From contig CAOKJJ010000022.1 of NCBI GenBank assembly GCA_948468465.1, forward strand, positions 1 to 41,470: a stretch of DNA of 41,470 nucleotides. The letters run 5' to 3'. Shown in pieces: positions 34,361-41,418 of the stretch (position 1 is the first letter of the stretch; every line of letters starts with the position of its first letter). This DNA is from an uncultured Eubacterium sp. (GTDB taxonomy: Bacteria > Bacillota_A > Clostridia > Lachnospirales > Lachnospiraceae). The notes beneath the pieces were generated by a model. It did not search any database, was not told the origin of the DNA, and worked only from the letters and a program-made list of their open reading frames with translations. A program made the translations under genes and the position numbers.

Positions 34361-35626
34361 TTATTTCCTTTCAAGCTTTTTTCCATCCGCAAACCATTGA
34401 TGCCGGATACGGCTGATTCCAGCTTCATCATAAGCGTTCAGCATTTCAAACACTGCAGCATCATAGATATGATGATACGTCAGTCCAAATTCATCATGAA
34501 ACGCAATATCCATCCGATATCTGCCTCCCAGCAGCAAAACCGGTGCAAGCTCAGCTCTGACAACTCCATGTCTGTGTATCGGGATGCTTTCCAATTTATC
34601 AATAAAAGTGTTGCTGCCATAACAATCAGTGCCATCACTGCGGAAAATATGAAAGCCGGCCTCACTTTTCCTGATCGAAGCATTTCTGCACTCATACTCT
34701 ATATTTATAATAATCGCTGCACCGACAGAAAATGTATTTGATCTATGCCCGTTTTCATCTGACAATTCCACATGCGTAATTTTTATATCATAATTTCCGA
34801 CTTCCTTCTGCTTCTGTATCCCGGCATTTTCTGTCATGCTGTCTGTATGTTCTTCTGCTTCCTTTTCCTGCTCGGTTCTTGTCTTTCTTTTCCTGCCCAT
34901 ATGATCCAGATAAACCGGATGAACCTCCCTTGGCGTTCCGCACCCTTTTATGATACCGCGGTCCAGCCAGATACTTCTGTCGCAGATCTGCTCAATCTGC
35001 GACAGCGAATGGGACACTAGTACGATCGTAATACCTTCCGCCTTTATCTCCCGCAGCCGTTCAAAGCACTTCGCCTGAAAATTCGCATCTCCTACCGCCA
35101 GAATCTCATCAATCAGCAAAATATCCGCTTTTACATGGATTGCTACGGAAAATGCCAGCCGCATATACATCCCGGAAGAATAGGTTCTTACCGGATTATC
35201 TATAAATTCTTCCAGCTCAGAAAACGCAATAATCTCATGCAGATGATCATCAATTTCTTTCTTTGTCAATCCAAAGACAGATGCATTGATATAGATATTT
35301 TCCCGTCCGCTCAGATCCGGATGGAAGCCAGCACCTAACTCGATCAAGCTGGAAACTCTGCCCTGCATCTCAATCGTTCCGGTATCCGGATACATAATTT
35401 TGGTCAGTAGTTTTAACGTAGTGCTCTTTCCGCAGCCATTATGCCCGATCAGTCCTACCGCTTCGCCTTTTTTCACTTCAAAGCTGATTCCATTAAGTAC
35501 CTTGCGCTCCTCATATGCCCTGCGCCTGCGAAAAAGCGTTTTTTCCTTCAGCGTATGTCCTTTGTCATAGTAAACCTTAAATTTTTTTGTAATTTCATGT
35601 ACCTCGACTGCATTTTCCGGATTCAT
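34361..35626 (-). CDS. wzt: Polysaccharide ABC exporter ATPase with Wzt-type C-terminal domain
   Basis: A 421-residue ATPase. Walker A is GHNGCGKST (61-69), the signature YSSGMYMRLAF lies near 148, Walker B ILLIDEILAVGD near 168, and the H-loop VLVSHS near 200. After a charged linker (residues 235-270) a second domain of about 140 residues starts at YDIKITHVELSDENG, a beta-sandwich of the Wzt_C kind that recognises the modified end of a glycan. This suggests export of a finished, capped polymer. The start at 35626 overlaps the dehydratase stop by four bases (ATGA) with GAGGT seven bases upstream; an ATG six bases earlier would sit too near that site. Confidence 0.9.
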   Translation of the reverse strand: MNPENAVEVHEITKKFKVYYDKGHTLKEKTLFRRRRAYEERKVLNGISFEVKKGEAVGLIGHNGCGKSTTLKLLTKIMYPDTGTIEMQGRVSSLIELGAGFHPDLSGRENIYINASVFGLTKKEIDDHLHEIIAFSELEEFIDNPVRTYSSGMYMRLAFSVAIHVKADILLIDEILAVGDANFQAKCFERLREIKAEGITIVLVSHSLSQIEQICDRSIWLDRGIIKGCGTPREVHPVYLDHMGRKRKTRTEQEKEAEEHTDSMTENAGIQKQKEVGNYDIKITHVELSDENGHRSNTFSVGAAIIINIEYECRNASIRKSEAGFHIFRSDGTDCYGSNTFIDKLESIPIHRHGVVRAELAPVLLLGGRYRMDIAFHDEFGLTYHHIYDAAVFEMLNAYDEAGISRIRHQWFADGKKLERK

Positions 35627-36669
35627 CTGCATGACCTCTGCAATAGTCCAATCTGAATTTCCTGCTCCACGAGTCTCATATCACTCTTTACCATGCGCTC
35701 GACCAGCTTTTCAAAAGAAATCTCCCGTTTCCACCCAAGCTCCTGCTCCGCCTTGGCCGGATTGCCCCACAGCAGTTCAACCTCAGCCGGGCGAAAAAAG
35801 TCCGGATTTACCTTAACCAATATTTTGCCGCTTGCAGCATCTCTGCCTACTTCATGAACGCCTTCACCTTCCCAGACCAGATCAATATCCACACACCTGA
35901 ATGCTGCCTGCGCAAACTCCCGCACCGTTCTCGTCTCATTAGATGCAATGACATAATCTTTCGGTTGACTGTTCTGCAAAAGCATCCACATTGCATGCAC
36001 ATAGTCCTGCGCATGGCCCCAGTCTCTCTTTGCATCCAGATTTCCCAGTTCCAAAAGCTCCTGCACCCCCTGCTTGATACATGCTGCTGCATAGGTTATC
36101 TTACGGGTAACGAATTCCCTTCCTCTGCGCTCGCTTTCATGATTAAATAAAATGCCGCTGCATGCGAACATTCCAAAGCTTTCACGATAATTTCTCGTAA
36201 TCCAGTAGCCATAGAGCTTCGCAACTCCATAAGGGCTTCGCGGATAAAACGGTGTCCTTTCCGTCTGCGGCGTCTCCCGGACCCTGCCGAACATCTCAGA
36301 CGTTGCTGCCTGGTAAAATCTTGCCTCCGGCTTCACCGTACGGACTGCATCCAGCACATTTGTCACACCAAGCGCATCAATTGCGGCAGTCGCAGCCGGC
36401 TGTTCCCAGCTTGTTCCTACAAAAGACTGTGCAGCCAGATTGTATACTTCATCCGGCATCGAGATCTTCATCGCATGAATCAGTGAGGTCAGGTCTGTCA
36501 AATCCGCATAAATAAAATGAACCTGGCCTTTTAAATGCTCCGCATTTCCATAATCGGCAGCGCTTTTCCTGCGGATGATCCCGTATACGTCATATCCTTT
36601 ATTCAGCAGCAGTTCCGCAAGATAGGAACCATCCTGGCCGGTAATGCCAGTAATCAGTGCTCGTTTCAT
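35623..36669 (-). CDS. gmd: GDP-mannose 4,6-dehydratase
   Basis: A 348-residue short-chain dehydrogenase-type enzyme converting GDP-D-mannose to GDP-4-keto-6-deoxy-D-mannose. ALITGITGQDGSYLAELLL is the NADP-binding start; IIRRKSAADYGN, YNLAAQSFVGTSW, ATSEMFGRV (Thr123/Ser124/Glu125 region) and YPRSPYGVAKLYGYW (Tyr147, Lys151) are diagnostic for Gmd; FNHESERRGREFVTRKI is also conserved. The product feeds fucose, D-rhamnose or perosamine synthesis, but no matching reductase or aminotransferase lies in this window. It follows the ABC permease by 39 bases and is coupled to the ATPase gene. Confidence 0.95.
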   Translation of the reverse strand: MKRALITGITGQDGSYLAELLLNKGYDVYGIIRRKSAADYGNAEHLKGQVHFIYADLTDLTSLIHAMKISMPDEVYNLAAQSFVGTSWEQPAATAAIDALGVTNVLDAVRTVKPEARFYQAATSEMFGRVRETPQTERTPFYPRSPYGVAKLYGYWITRNYRESFGMFACSGILFNHESERRGREFVTRKITYAAACIKQGVQELLELGNLDAKRDWGHAQDYVHAMWMLLQNSQPKDYVIASNETRTVREFAQAAFRCVDIDLVWEGEGVHEVGRDAASGKILVKVNPDFFRPAEVELLWGNPAKAEQELGWKREISFEKLVERMVKSDMRLVEQEIQIGLLQRSCR

Positions 36670-36708
36670 TTTGGCACTCCTCTCATCAAAATATTTATAA
36701 GAAAGCTA

Positions 36709-37500
36709 TTACAGCTCCTCTGCAAAATGTCTTTGCAGTCGCTGAAATACCATCCATCCGATCAGCAGCATCACAAGCCCGATCAAAAATGCAGACAATA
36801 ACGTCTGCAGCTTCGGCACTTTTCCATAGTACAGAATATCGCGGTATGCCACGATAATATAAGTCATGGGATTTATGGAAAAGATCCATCTGACTTCATC
36901 CGGAACCTGCTCGATCGAATACATAACCGGCGTTAAGAACTGCCAGGCCATGGAAACAATGCTTAAAACATATTCCAAATCACGCAGATATACGGTAACC
37001 GCGCTCATAATCATTGTAAATCCAAGCGCCAGTCCGTACTCCACAAGCATAACAACCGGCAGACACAGAACAGCCAACGGCTCCGGCGTATACCGTGCAC
37101 AAAACAATACTGCAAATATTACAAGAAAGCTGAGCAGCATATTAATAAACTGGCTTGTCACATAAGAAACCGGCAGCACCTCTCTCGGAAAATAAATCTT
37201 TTTCACCATATCCTGCTGTGCCAATATACAGCTGGCACCTCCAGTCAGTGACGTACTGAAAAAAATCCATGGTATCAAAGCTACAAACAAAAACAGATAG
37301 TAATCTTCAATGCCGGCTCTCATAATCACGGAAAATACCATCGTATATACTGCAAGCTGAAGCAGCGGATTTAAGAAAGTCCATAAAAAACCCAGCGCAG
37401 AGCCTTTATATCTGCCTTTTAAATCTCTCTTCACTAATGAGAAGATCATCTCACGATATGTATAAATTTCTTTTATTCTATCTGCTGTCATTTCCTGCAC
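36709..37500 (-). CDS. wzm: Polysaccharide ABC exporter permease (Wzm/TagG type)
   Basis: A membrane permease of about 263 residues with six hydrophobic segments. LVKRDLKGRYKGSALGFLWTFLNPLLQLAVYTMVF is the typical ABC-2 polysaccharide-exporter start, and WQFLTPVMYSIEQVPDEVRWIFSINPMTYIIVAYRDILYYG is the conserved C-terminal region. With the Wzt-like ATPase it exports a glycan or teichoic-type polymer across the cytoplasmic membrane. Start choice is uncertain: GTG at 37500 has AGGA seven bases upstream, whereas ATG at 37491 has only a site too close to it. It follows the XRE regulator after about 45 bases and is the first structural gene of the operon. Confidence 0.9.
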   Translation of the reverse strand: MQEMTADRIKEIYTYREMIFSLVKRDLKGRYKGSALGFLWTFLNPLLQLAVYTMVFSVIMRAGIEDYYLFLFVALIPWIFFSTSLTGGASCILAQQDMVKKIYFPREVLPVSYVTSQFINMLLSFLVIFAVLFCARYTPEPLAVLCLPVVMLVEYGLALGFTMIMSAVTVYLRDLEYVLSIVSMAWQFLTPVMYSIEQVPDEVRWIFSINPMTYIIVAYRDILYYGKVPKLQTLLSAFLIGLVMLLIGWMVFQRLQRHFAEEL

Positions 37501-37544
37501 ACCCACATCCTGTCTGCCTGTACACAAATCTTTTCATAAACATA

Positions 37545-37892
37545 TTAATAAAATCCATCCCCGTTTTTCATAATGTCCGCTACCGATTTCATAATCCGAA
37601 TATACATTTTGTAGTTATCCCCATCCTTTTGCTCTGTCTCTCCCCACATATCCCGGATTTCCATTTCCAAAGGCTGCGCAATCCCAAACAGCAGCGCATC
37701 CGCATTTGCCTCCATTTCTCTGCACATGCCGGCAAATGTGTCCAGGCTCATGCTCCTTGTCCCTCGTTCAATCTGCCCGATAAAGCCCGGACTGACACCG
37801 CATCTTCTCGCAAGTTCTTCCTGTGACCAGCCTTTCGTTTCCCGAATTCGGCGGATTCTTTTCCCTATTTTTGCGTAATCCAGCTCCTGCAT
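37545..37892 (-). CDS. XRE-family transcriptional regulator
   Basis: A 115-residue DNA-binding protein. Residues about 6-62 are a helix-turn-helix domain (IGKRIRRIRETKGWSQEELARRCGVSPGFIGQIERGTRSMSLDTFAGMC); the tail is helical, without a recognised sensor. The start at 37892 is set by GGGAGG seven bases upstream; the ATG at 37907 overlaps that site. It is the first gene of the leftward polysaccharide operon and lies 98 bases inside the left end of the inverted repeat, so it would be switched with the operon. It may control the operon, or other genes, in a phase-dependent way. Confidence 0.88.
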   Translation of the reverse strand: MQELDYAKIGKRIRRIRETKGWSQEELARRCGVSPGFIGQIERGTRSMSLDTFAGMCREMEANADALLFGIAQPLEMEIRDMWGETEQKDGDNYKMYIRIMKSVADIMKNGDGFY

Positions 37893-38041
37893 ATCCCAGC
37901 CTCCCATCGGCAGCTCACATATTTTTCTTCTGTCACTTTGTTTGTCCGATTTTCTTTGTCATCTTCTCAATAAGACTTCGACTATCATGCATAACAATTC
38001 TCTACAAAATGTTATGCGGAATAGAACTGCTGTATCTGCTT

Positions 38042-38074
38042 TACCCGCTGATATAGGGACTTTCGGGTATTTTT
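38042..38074 (+). terminator. Possible terminator inside the invertible segment
   Basis: TACCCG (38042-38047) and CGGGTA (38064-38069) form a 6-bp stem with a 16-base loop followed by five T. It points rightwards now. After inversion it would point leftwards upstream of the switched promoter and could insulate it from transcription arriving from the right. The stem is short. Confidence 0.35.
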
Positions 38075-38219
38075 ATTAAATACACGTTATTATATGGCAA
38101 AATTTGCTATTCATCTCTTTCTTAACAGCTTATTTAACTATTTTTTGTTATATATTACTGAAATTAAAATGTGATTCTGACAAGTTATTGTTTTATATTA
38201 CTAAAATTACTAATTTTTC

Positions 38220-38248
38220 TTGCAAAAACATGCAAAAGCGAATAGAAT
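38220..38248 (+). promoter_or_regulatory. Switchable promoter within the invertible segment
   Basis: TTGCAA (38220-38225) and TAGAAT (38243-38248) are exactly 17 bases apart and point rightwards, away from the polysaccharide operon. Inversion would place it at about 38068-38096 pointing leftwards, with a start site roughly 170 bases before the XRE gene. Weaker leftward candidates exist in the present orientation: TGGCAA/AATAAA around 38072-38100 read leftwards, and an isolated TATAAT at 38089-38094, so the OFF state may be leaky. Confidence 0.6.
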
Positions 38249-38373
38249 ACTATTAGTCACTATTTAACGAAAAAATATATACTATAAGGCAATATTCCGC
38301 ATAACATTTTGTAGAGAATTGTTATATTTAAGAACATACCATCGGCGGTAAATATCCGTGACACACAAAATAA

Positions 38374-38399
38374 AAAGAGCGGTAACAAACCCGCTCTTT
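38374..38399 (-). terminator. Terminator of the short-protein operon
   Basis: AAAGAGCGG (38374-38382) and CCGCTCTTT (38391-38399) pair perfectly over nine bases with an 8-base loop. Read leftwards the stem is followed by TTTTTATTTTG. It ends the leftward small-protein operon just before the invertible segment and so shields the switch from read-through. Confidence 0.85.
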
Positions 38400-38413
38400 C
38401 ATTGTTTCTGCTG

Positions 38414-38566
38414 TTATTCGGTTTTTCCCCTGTCTTTTCCATCATTCTTGTCATCTCGAAGCTCTTTGACTTTTCGTTTTGCATCGTCCAAATCTTTGCA
38501 ACCGTCGAGAATCATTTCAAACATCTGAAAGATTTTGTCGAACTGTTTGTCTGTCATAAAGTCCAT
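38414..38566 (-). CDS. Small acidic/basic helical protein, paralogue of the next gene
   Basis: A 50-residue protein: MDFMTDKQFDKIFQMFEMIL, then DGCKDLDDAKRKVKELRDDK and a charged tail. AAGGAAGG lies seven bases before the ATG. It shares the pattern MTDxQF-x5-M-x2-MILDGC-x4-D-AK-KV with the gene at 38658-38834, so the two are duplicates. Short proteins of this kind occur in Lachnospiraceae genomes, but I know no function. It is followed directly by the operon terminator. Confidence 0.7.
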   Translation of the reverse strand: MDFMTDKQFDKIFQMFEMILDGCKDLDDAKRKVKELRDDKNDGKDRGKTE

Positions 38567-38657
38567 TTTCATTCCTTCCTTTGCAAAGTTTTACTTTTTC
38601 GGACTGCAAGATATACTGTTCATACTTGTTTCAATGAGATGGTTTTGCATTGCTCGT

Positions 38658-38834
38658 TCATTTTTCCTTTGGTTGGTTGATTTCTTCATCCTTTTTTTTG
38701 GTGTCCTTGTCTTTGCGTTGTTTAATCAGTTTTTCGACCTTTTCTTTCGCTTCGTCAATATTCTCACATCCATCAAGAATCATCCCCACCATTTCCAGAA
38801 TTGTTATAAACTGCAAGTCTGTCATAACTTCCAT
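38658..38834 (-). CDS. Small helical protein, paralogue of the preceding gene
   Basis: A 58-residue protein beginning MEVMTDLQFITILEMVGMIL and continuing DGCENIDEAKEKVEKLIKQR with a lysine/glutamate-rich tail. AAAGGAG lies five bases before the ATG at 38834. The conserved MTD-QF and MILDGC-AK-KV pattern and matching start position show common descent with the 50-residue gene next to it. No membrane segment, signal peptide or known domain is visible; two amphipathic helices are likely. Function unknown. Confidence 0.7.
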   Translation of the reverse strand: MEVMTDLQFITILEMVGMILDGCENIDEAKEKVEKLIKQRKDKDTKKKDEEINQPKEK

Positions 38835-38885
38835 GTATTCTCCTTTCTCCCTTTCGGGTTATTGTCCGCTGTTTCCTTTGGTCAA

Positions 38886-39101
38886 TTATATTATAGCCAA
38901 TTCTTTCTCCACTTCTTCTTCCGAAAAGAAACCATGTTCCCGGATTAATTTTTCTGCTGCATCCATTTTCTTCATAAAAACCTTAAATGCACTGTCTTTC
39001 AGATTATCGGCATCAGCCAATTGCTCTACAAAACTTTCCACCATTCTATAGCTTTCCTTTGGAAGCAGGTCTATTTTTCTTGCAAGCTCTGCTGTTATCA
39101 T
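38886..39101 (-). CDS. Short helical protein, possible orphan antitoxin-like
   Basis: A 71-residue protein starting MITAELARKIDLLPKESYRM and ending FFSEEEVEKELAII. The pattern of a short N-terminal recognition part, KIDLLPKESY-x-MVESFVEQL, and an acidic helical tail resembles prevent-host-death or DUF2281-like antitoxins, but I cannot assign a family. No toxin gene is adjacent. AGAGG lies eight bases before the ATG at 39101; a GTG three codons earlier overlaps that site. It is the first gene of the leftward group of small proteins. Confidence 0.6.
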   Translation of the reverse strand: MITAELARKIDLLPKESYRMVESFVEQLADADNLKDSAFKVFMKKMDAAEKLIREHGFFSEEEVEKELAII

Positions 39102-39134
39102 ATATTCCACCTCTCATTTCCCATATCGGACGCC

Positions 39135-39215
39135 ATTGTATCATTCGATAAAAACAATTTGCAAAATTTCAAATTTCCCATTTGTATTATACCCCTTATA
39201 ACCCCATTTGTACAA
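39135..39215 (-). promoter_or_regulatory. Two tandem promoters of the short-protein operon
   Basis: Read leftwards, TTGCAA (39159-39164) and TACAAT (39135-39140) are 18 bases apart, about 30 bases before the ATG at 39101. Farther upstream TTGTAC (39210-39215) and TATAAT (39186-39191) are also 18 bases apart. Both look like sigma-A promoters. Nothing else is apparent in the 335-base gap to the next gene except its rightward promoter. Confidence 0.55.
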
Positions 39216-39342
39216 TTAAATTCTCAACTTTCCCATAAGATTTTCTTCGTTTGCTGATGCCAGCATATTGAATGCGACAGGCGGAAAGAAAAATCTATCA
39301 AAATTGTCACCTTTGAGAAAGATTTCAGTAAGATTTGTTTTC

Positions 39343-39348
39343 TATAAT
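39343..39348 (+). promoter_or_regulatory. Probable -10 box of the secreted-protein gene
   Basis: A perfect TATAAT about 100 bases before the ATG at 39446, with a start expected near 39355. The -35 region is poor, so an activator or alternative sigma factor may be needed. Confidence 0.4.
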
Positions 39349-39445
39349 GACTGCAAATAGTAACAGTTCAGATAAAGAAAGGAGGATCATTTCAGACATT
39401 CTGAAAAACTGGAAACTATAGCAAAAATAACAAAGGAGACTTTTT

Positions 39446-40228
39446 ATGATGTTCACAAAAAAATTTGTACCGGCTCTTTTAACCGCAGCCATTTTTCTTT
39501 CTTCCGCGAATGCGGCAGCTCCGAAAATGACTGCCTTCGCAAAAGACCGCATTACTTTTTACACGGGCGCGGCTTATGATAAAGACTTTGGTGTTCCCAC
39601 ACAAAAAATAAACGCTGTAAAAGTACCGCAAGGATGTACCTGCACGATCAATTCTCCGGATGTATCAGCCGCAGACGATTCACTGACAGCAACAAATACG
39701 AAGATTGCAGACATATCTTTTCTGCATAAAAACATGGGATGGGTCATCCACGCAAAAAAGGCCGGAAAAACGACGCTTCGTTATAAAAAAGGTTCTGACA
39801 CAGGCCGGCTTAACGTGGAAATCCTGCCGGCATTAAAGCTGACTGCTTTGAAAAAATCCGCAAAAGTAAGAAACGGCAAGCTTCGGCTGACTGTAAAATA
39901 CAAAAATAATACGAATACGGCAATTACCATAGAGGGCGTTGATATCGGCCGTGCGCAGGTGTTGTTTGAAGGTGAAAAGACTCCTTCTAAAGAAGCCGTC
40001 ATTCCTTCCCGCTGGATTGCCAAAAAAGTTACGATTCCAGCCGGCAAGACAAAGATCGTTACCGTTACAGAACCGGTGTCACAGACCGGAAAAATCAAAA
40101 AATTTGACTATCCGCCTGTTTATCTGAAATACCACGATGTTTATTTTACAACAACGATTGATCAGGAGAAAGCTGCAGACGGTGTTTTCTACCATGGCAC
40201 AAAAACCTTCCGGGAATATCAAAAGTAA
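39446..40228 (+). CDS. Secreted protein with Ig-like beta domains, function unknown
   Basis: A 260-residue protein with a signal peptide (MMFTKKFVPALLTAAIFLSSANAAA, cleavage near residue 25). The first domain (about 30-130) contains CTINSPDVSAADDSLTATN and KKAGKTTLRYKKGSDTGRLNVEI, a pattern like bacterial Ig-like (Big_2) domains. The second (about 130-245) has KLRLTVKYKNNTNTAITIEGV and IPAGKTKIVTVTEPV, another beta-sandwich. No LPxTG or other anchor is visible, so it is probably released or bound non-covalently. AAAGGAG lies seven bases before the first ATG. It is a single gene ended by a shared terminator. Confidence 0.75.
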   Translation: MMFTKKFVPALLTAAIFLSSANAAAPKMTAFAKDRITFYTGAAYDKDFGVPTQKINAVKVPQGCTCTINSPDVSAADDSLTATNTKIADISFLHKNMGWVIHAKKAGKTTLRYKKGSDTGRLNVEILPALKLTALKKSAKVRNGKLRLTVKYKNNTNTAITIEGVDIGRAQVLFEGEKTPSKEAVIPSRWIAKKVTIPAGKTKIVTVTEPVSQTGKIKKFDYPPVYLKYHDVYFTTTIDQEKAADGVFYHGTKTFREYQK

Positions 40229-40230
40229 CA

Positions 40231-40269
40231 AAAAAGCCACAGGCCATTTTTAGAAGTCTGTGGCTTTTT
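40231..40269. terminator. Bidirectional terminator between secreted protein and HipA-like gene
   Basis: AAAAAGCCACAG (40231-40242) and CTGTGGCTTTTT (40258-40269) form a perfect 12-bp stem with a 15-base loop and T runs on both strands. It lies between two converging genes and serves both. Confidence 0.88.
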
Positions 40270-40275
40270 CATCAC

Positions 40276-41364
40276 TTATACTGCTTTTGCTTTTAATATT
40301 GCTAATCTTTCACAAAACATATCATAGAACTGCGGCAGTTCGTTAAAGCAGGCTTTATTTACTTCTTTTATTTGATTCAAACCTATTTTTTTTACAGCTC
40401 GAACCGCAGCATCCTTTTGGCTGATATGTTCTCCAAACATAGTCTGGCAATTCGAACCATCTAAGCTGTCATAAGAATGAAACGCCTGATTAAAATCCAT
40501 CAAATCATATAACCTTACCGGTTTATTATTGGAATTGCGAACTAATACACCCCAGTTCCCCCAATGTCTGTCTGTATTTCCAACCAGAAAATCAATTATG
40601 TTCATCATATAATAATTATGTTTGTCAAATGAAAGAATATATTTTTTTGTATTTCTTTCATGGTTCGCTGCGTATATTTCAAATGCTTCCATGGAAACAA
40701 TGGAATATTCTTTTGATGTAATATTACTACTTGCACTTACTTTTTCTCCATCAAAATAATCTTTTTCGTATAACACTTGTGAAACATCAAAACATCTGCA
40801 TATTTGGCTGGCAAGCAGCTCCCTTTCTACCGCGTCTGCATCATCGGCTTTCAATAATCGAAAGCTATCGTTCATTCTCTGCCATGCTTTCGGAAAACAT
40901 CCATTCGTTGACAAATCTCTCGCTAAATATTCGTTTTGTACTGTATACTGCTTTCCTTTTAATGCAATATCCATAAAAGTATTGTTCAGATGATTTTCAT
41001 ACAAGTTAATATCTCTGAATGAAATCTTTTCTTTCTTTAATTTTACCCAAAAAACATCTGTTAATGAAGCATATCTGTATGACAAGGCAATCTTCGCCCT
41101 ATCCTTATCAGTCACGGCCTGCAGCATCCCTATACTGTTTAATATTTCTTTTGCATATTTTCTGTCCAAAGTAAGAACTCTTGTTGCACACCAATAATTG
41201 AAGTTCGTAATGTTATTGACTAACGTATCAATGTCATCAGCTTCTTCTAAATATAAATTATATGGCATAAATGACTTGTAGTATATTTTGCATTGTCCAG
41301 AATCATTCATTGTTGCAACTCTTCTGTCCATATGCATAATCTCATATATATTTTTCTTTGACAT
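40276..41364 (-). CDS. HipA-like serine/threonine kinase, orphan
   Basis: A 362-residue protein with the HipA kinase C-terminal signature: DFLVGNTDRHWGNWGVL (258-274), where Asp265 and Asn270 are the catalytic and metal-binding positions, and LYDLMDFNQAF near 285-295 with Asp290 as the second metal ligand. The N-terminal part (1-200) is unlike the HipA N-domain and has no recognised fold. HipA enzymes phosphorylate translation factors and are normally paired with a HipB antitoxin; none lies beside this gene, although the region upstream is cut by the window end. Kinases of the CtkA type are an alternative. GGGAGG lies seven bases before the ATG. Confidence 0.8.
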   Translation of the reverse strand: MSKKNIYEIMHMDRRVATMNDSGQCKIYYKSFMPYNLYLEEADDIDTLVNNITNFNYWCATRVLTLDRKYAKEILNSIGMLQAVTDKDRAKIALSYRYASLTDVFWVKLKKEKISFRDINLYENHLNNTFMDIALKGKQYTVQNEYLARDLSTNGCFPKAWQRMNDSFRLLKADDADAVERELLASQICRCFDVSQVLYEKDYFDGEKVSASSNITSKEYSIVSMEAFEIYAANHERNTKKYILSFDKHNYYMMNIIDFLVGNTDRHWGNWGVLVRNSNNKPVRLYDLMDFNQAFHSYDSLDGSNCQTMFGEHISQKDAAVRAVKKIGLNQIKEVNKACFNELPQFYDMFCERLAILKAKAV

Positions 41365-41418
41365 TTTGCCGCCTCCCGTTAAGCCAGCCTTTCATTGGCT
41401 GTATGCCTCTGTACTGCT

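Larger units (their letters stand above)
37991..38325. repeat. Invertible DNA segment bounded by perfect 33-bp inverted repeats
   Basis: The left repeat is 37991-38023 and the right repeat 38293-38325; they are perfect reverse complements over 33 bases and stop matching abruptly on both sides. They enclose 269 very AT-rich bases. Each repeat contains a dyad of two 9-base arms (ATAACAATT and AAATGTTAT, one mismatch) around a 7-base centre (CTCTACA), the layout of a tyrosine-recombinase core site. The left end is 98 bases upstream of the XRE start, and I find no good leftward promoter in those 98 bases. The element is therefore best explained as an invertible promoter controlling the 22-kb polysaccharide operon. 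No recombinase gene lies in the window, so it would have to act from elsewhere. Confidence 0.85.

Noticed and set aside
37893..37990. Fixed promoter for the polysaccharide operon between the switch and the XRE gene
   Set aside because: No -10/-35 pair with reasonable match and spacing is visible on the minus strand in these 98 bases.
38260..38484. 74-residue leftward frame crossing the right inverted repeat
   Set aside because: It runs through a strong terminator and the repeat, and competes with the 50-residue gene that has a proper ribosome binding site and a paralogue.
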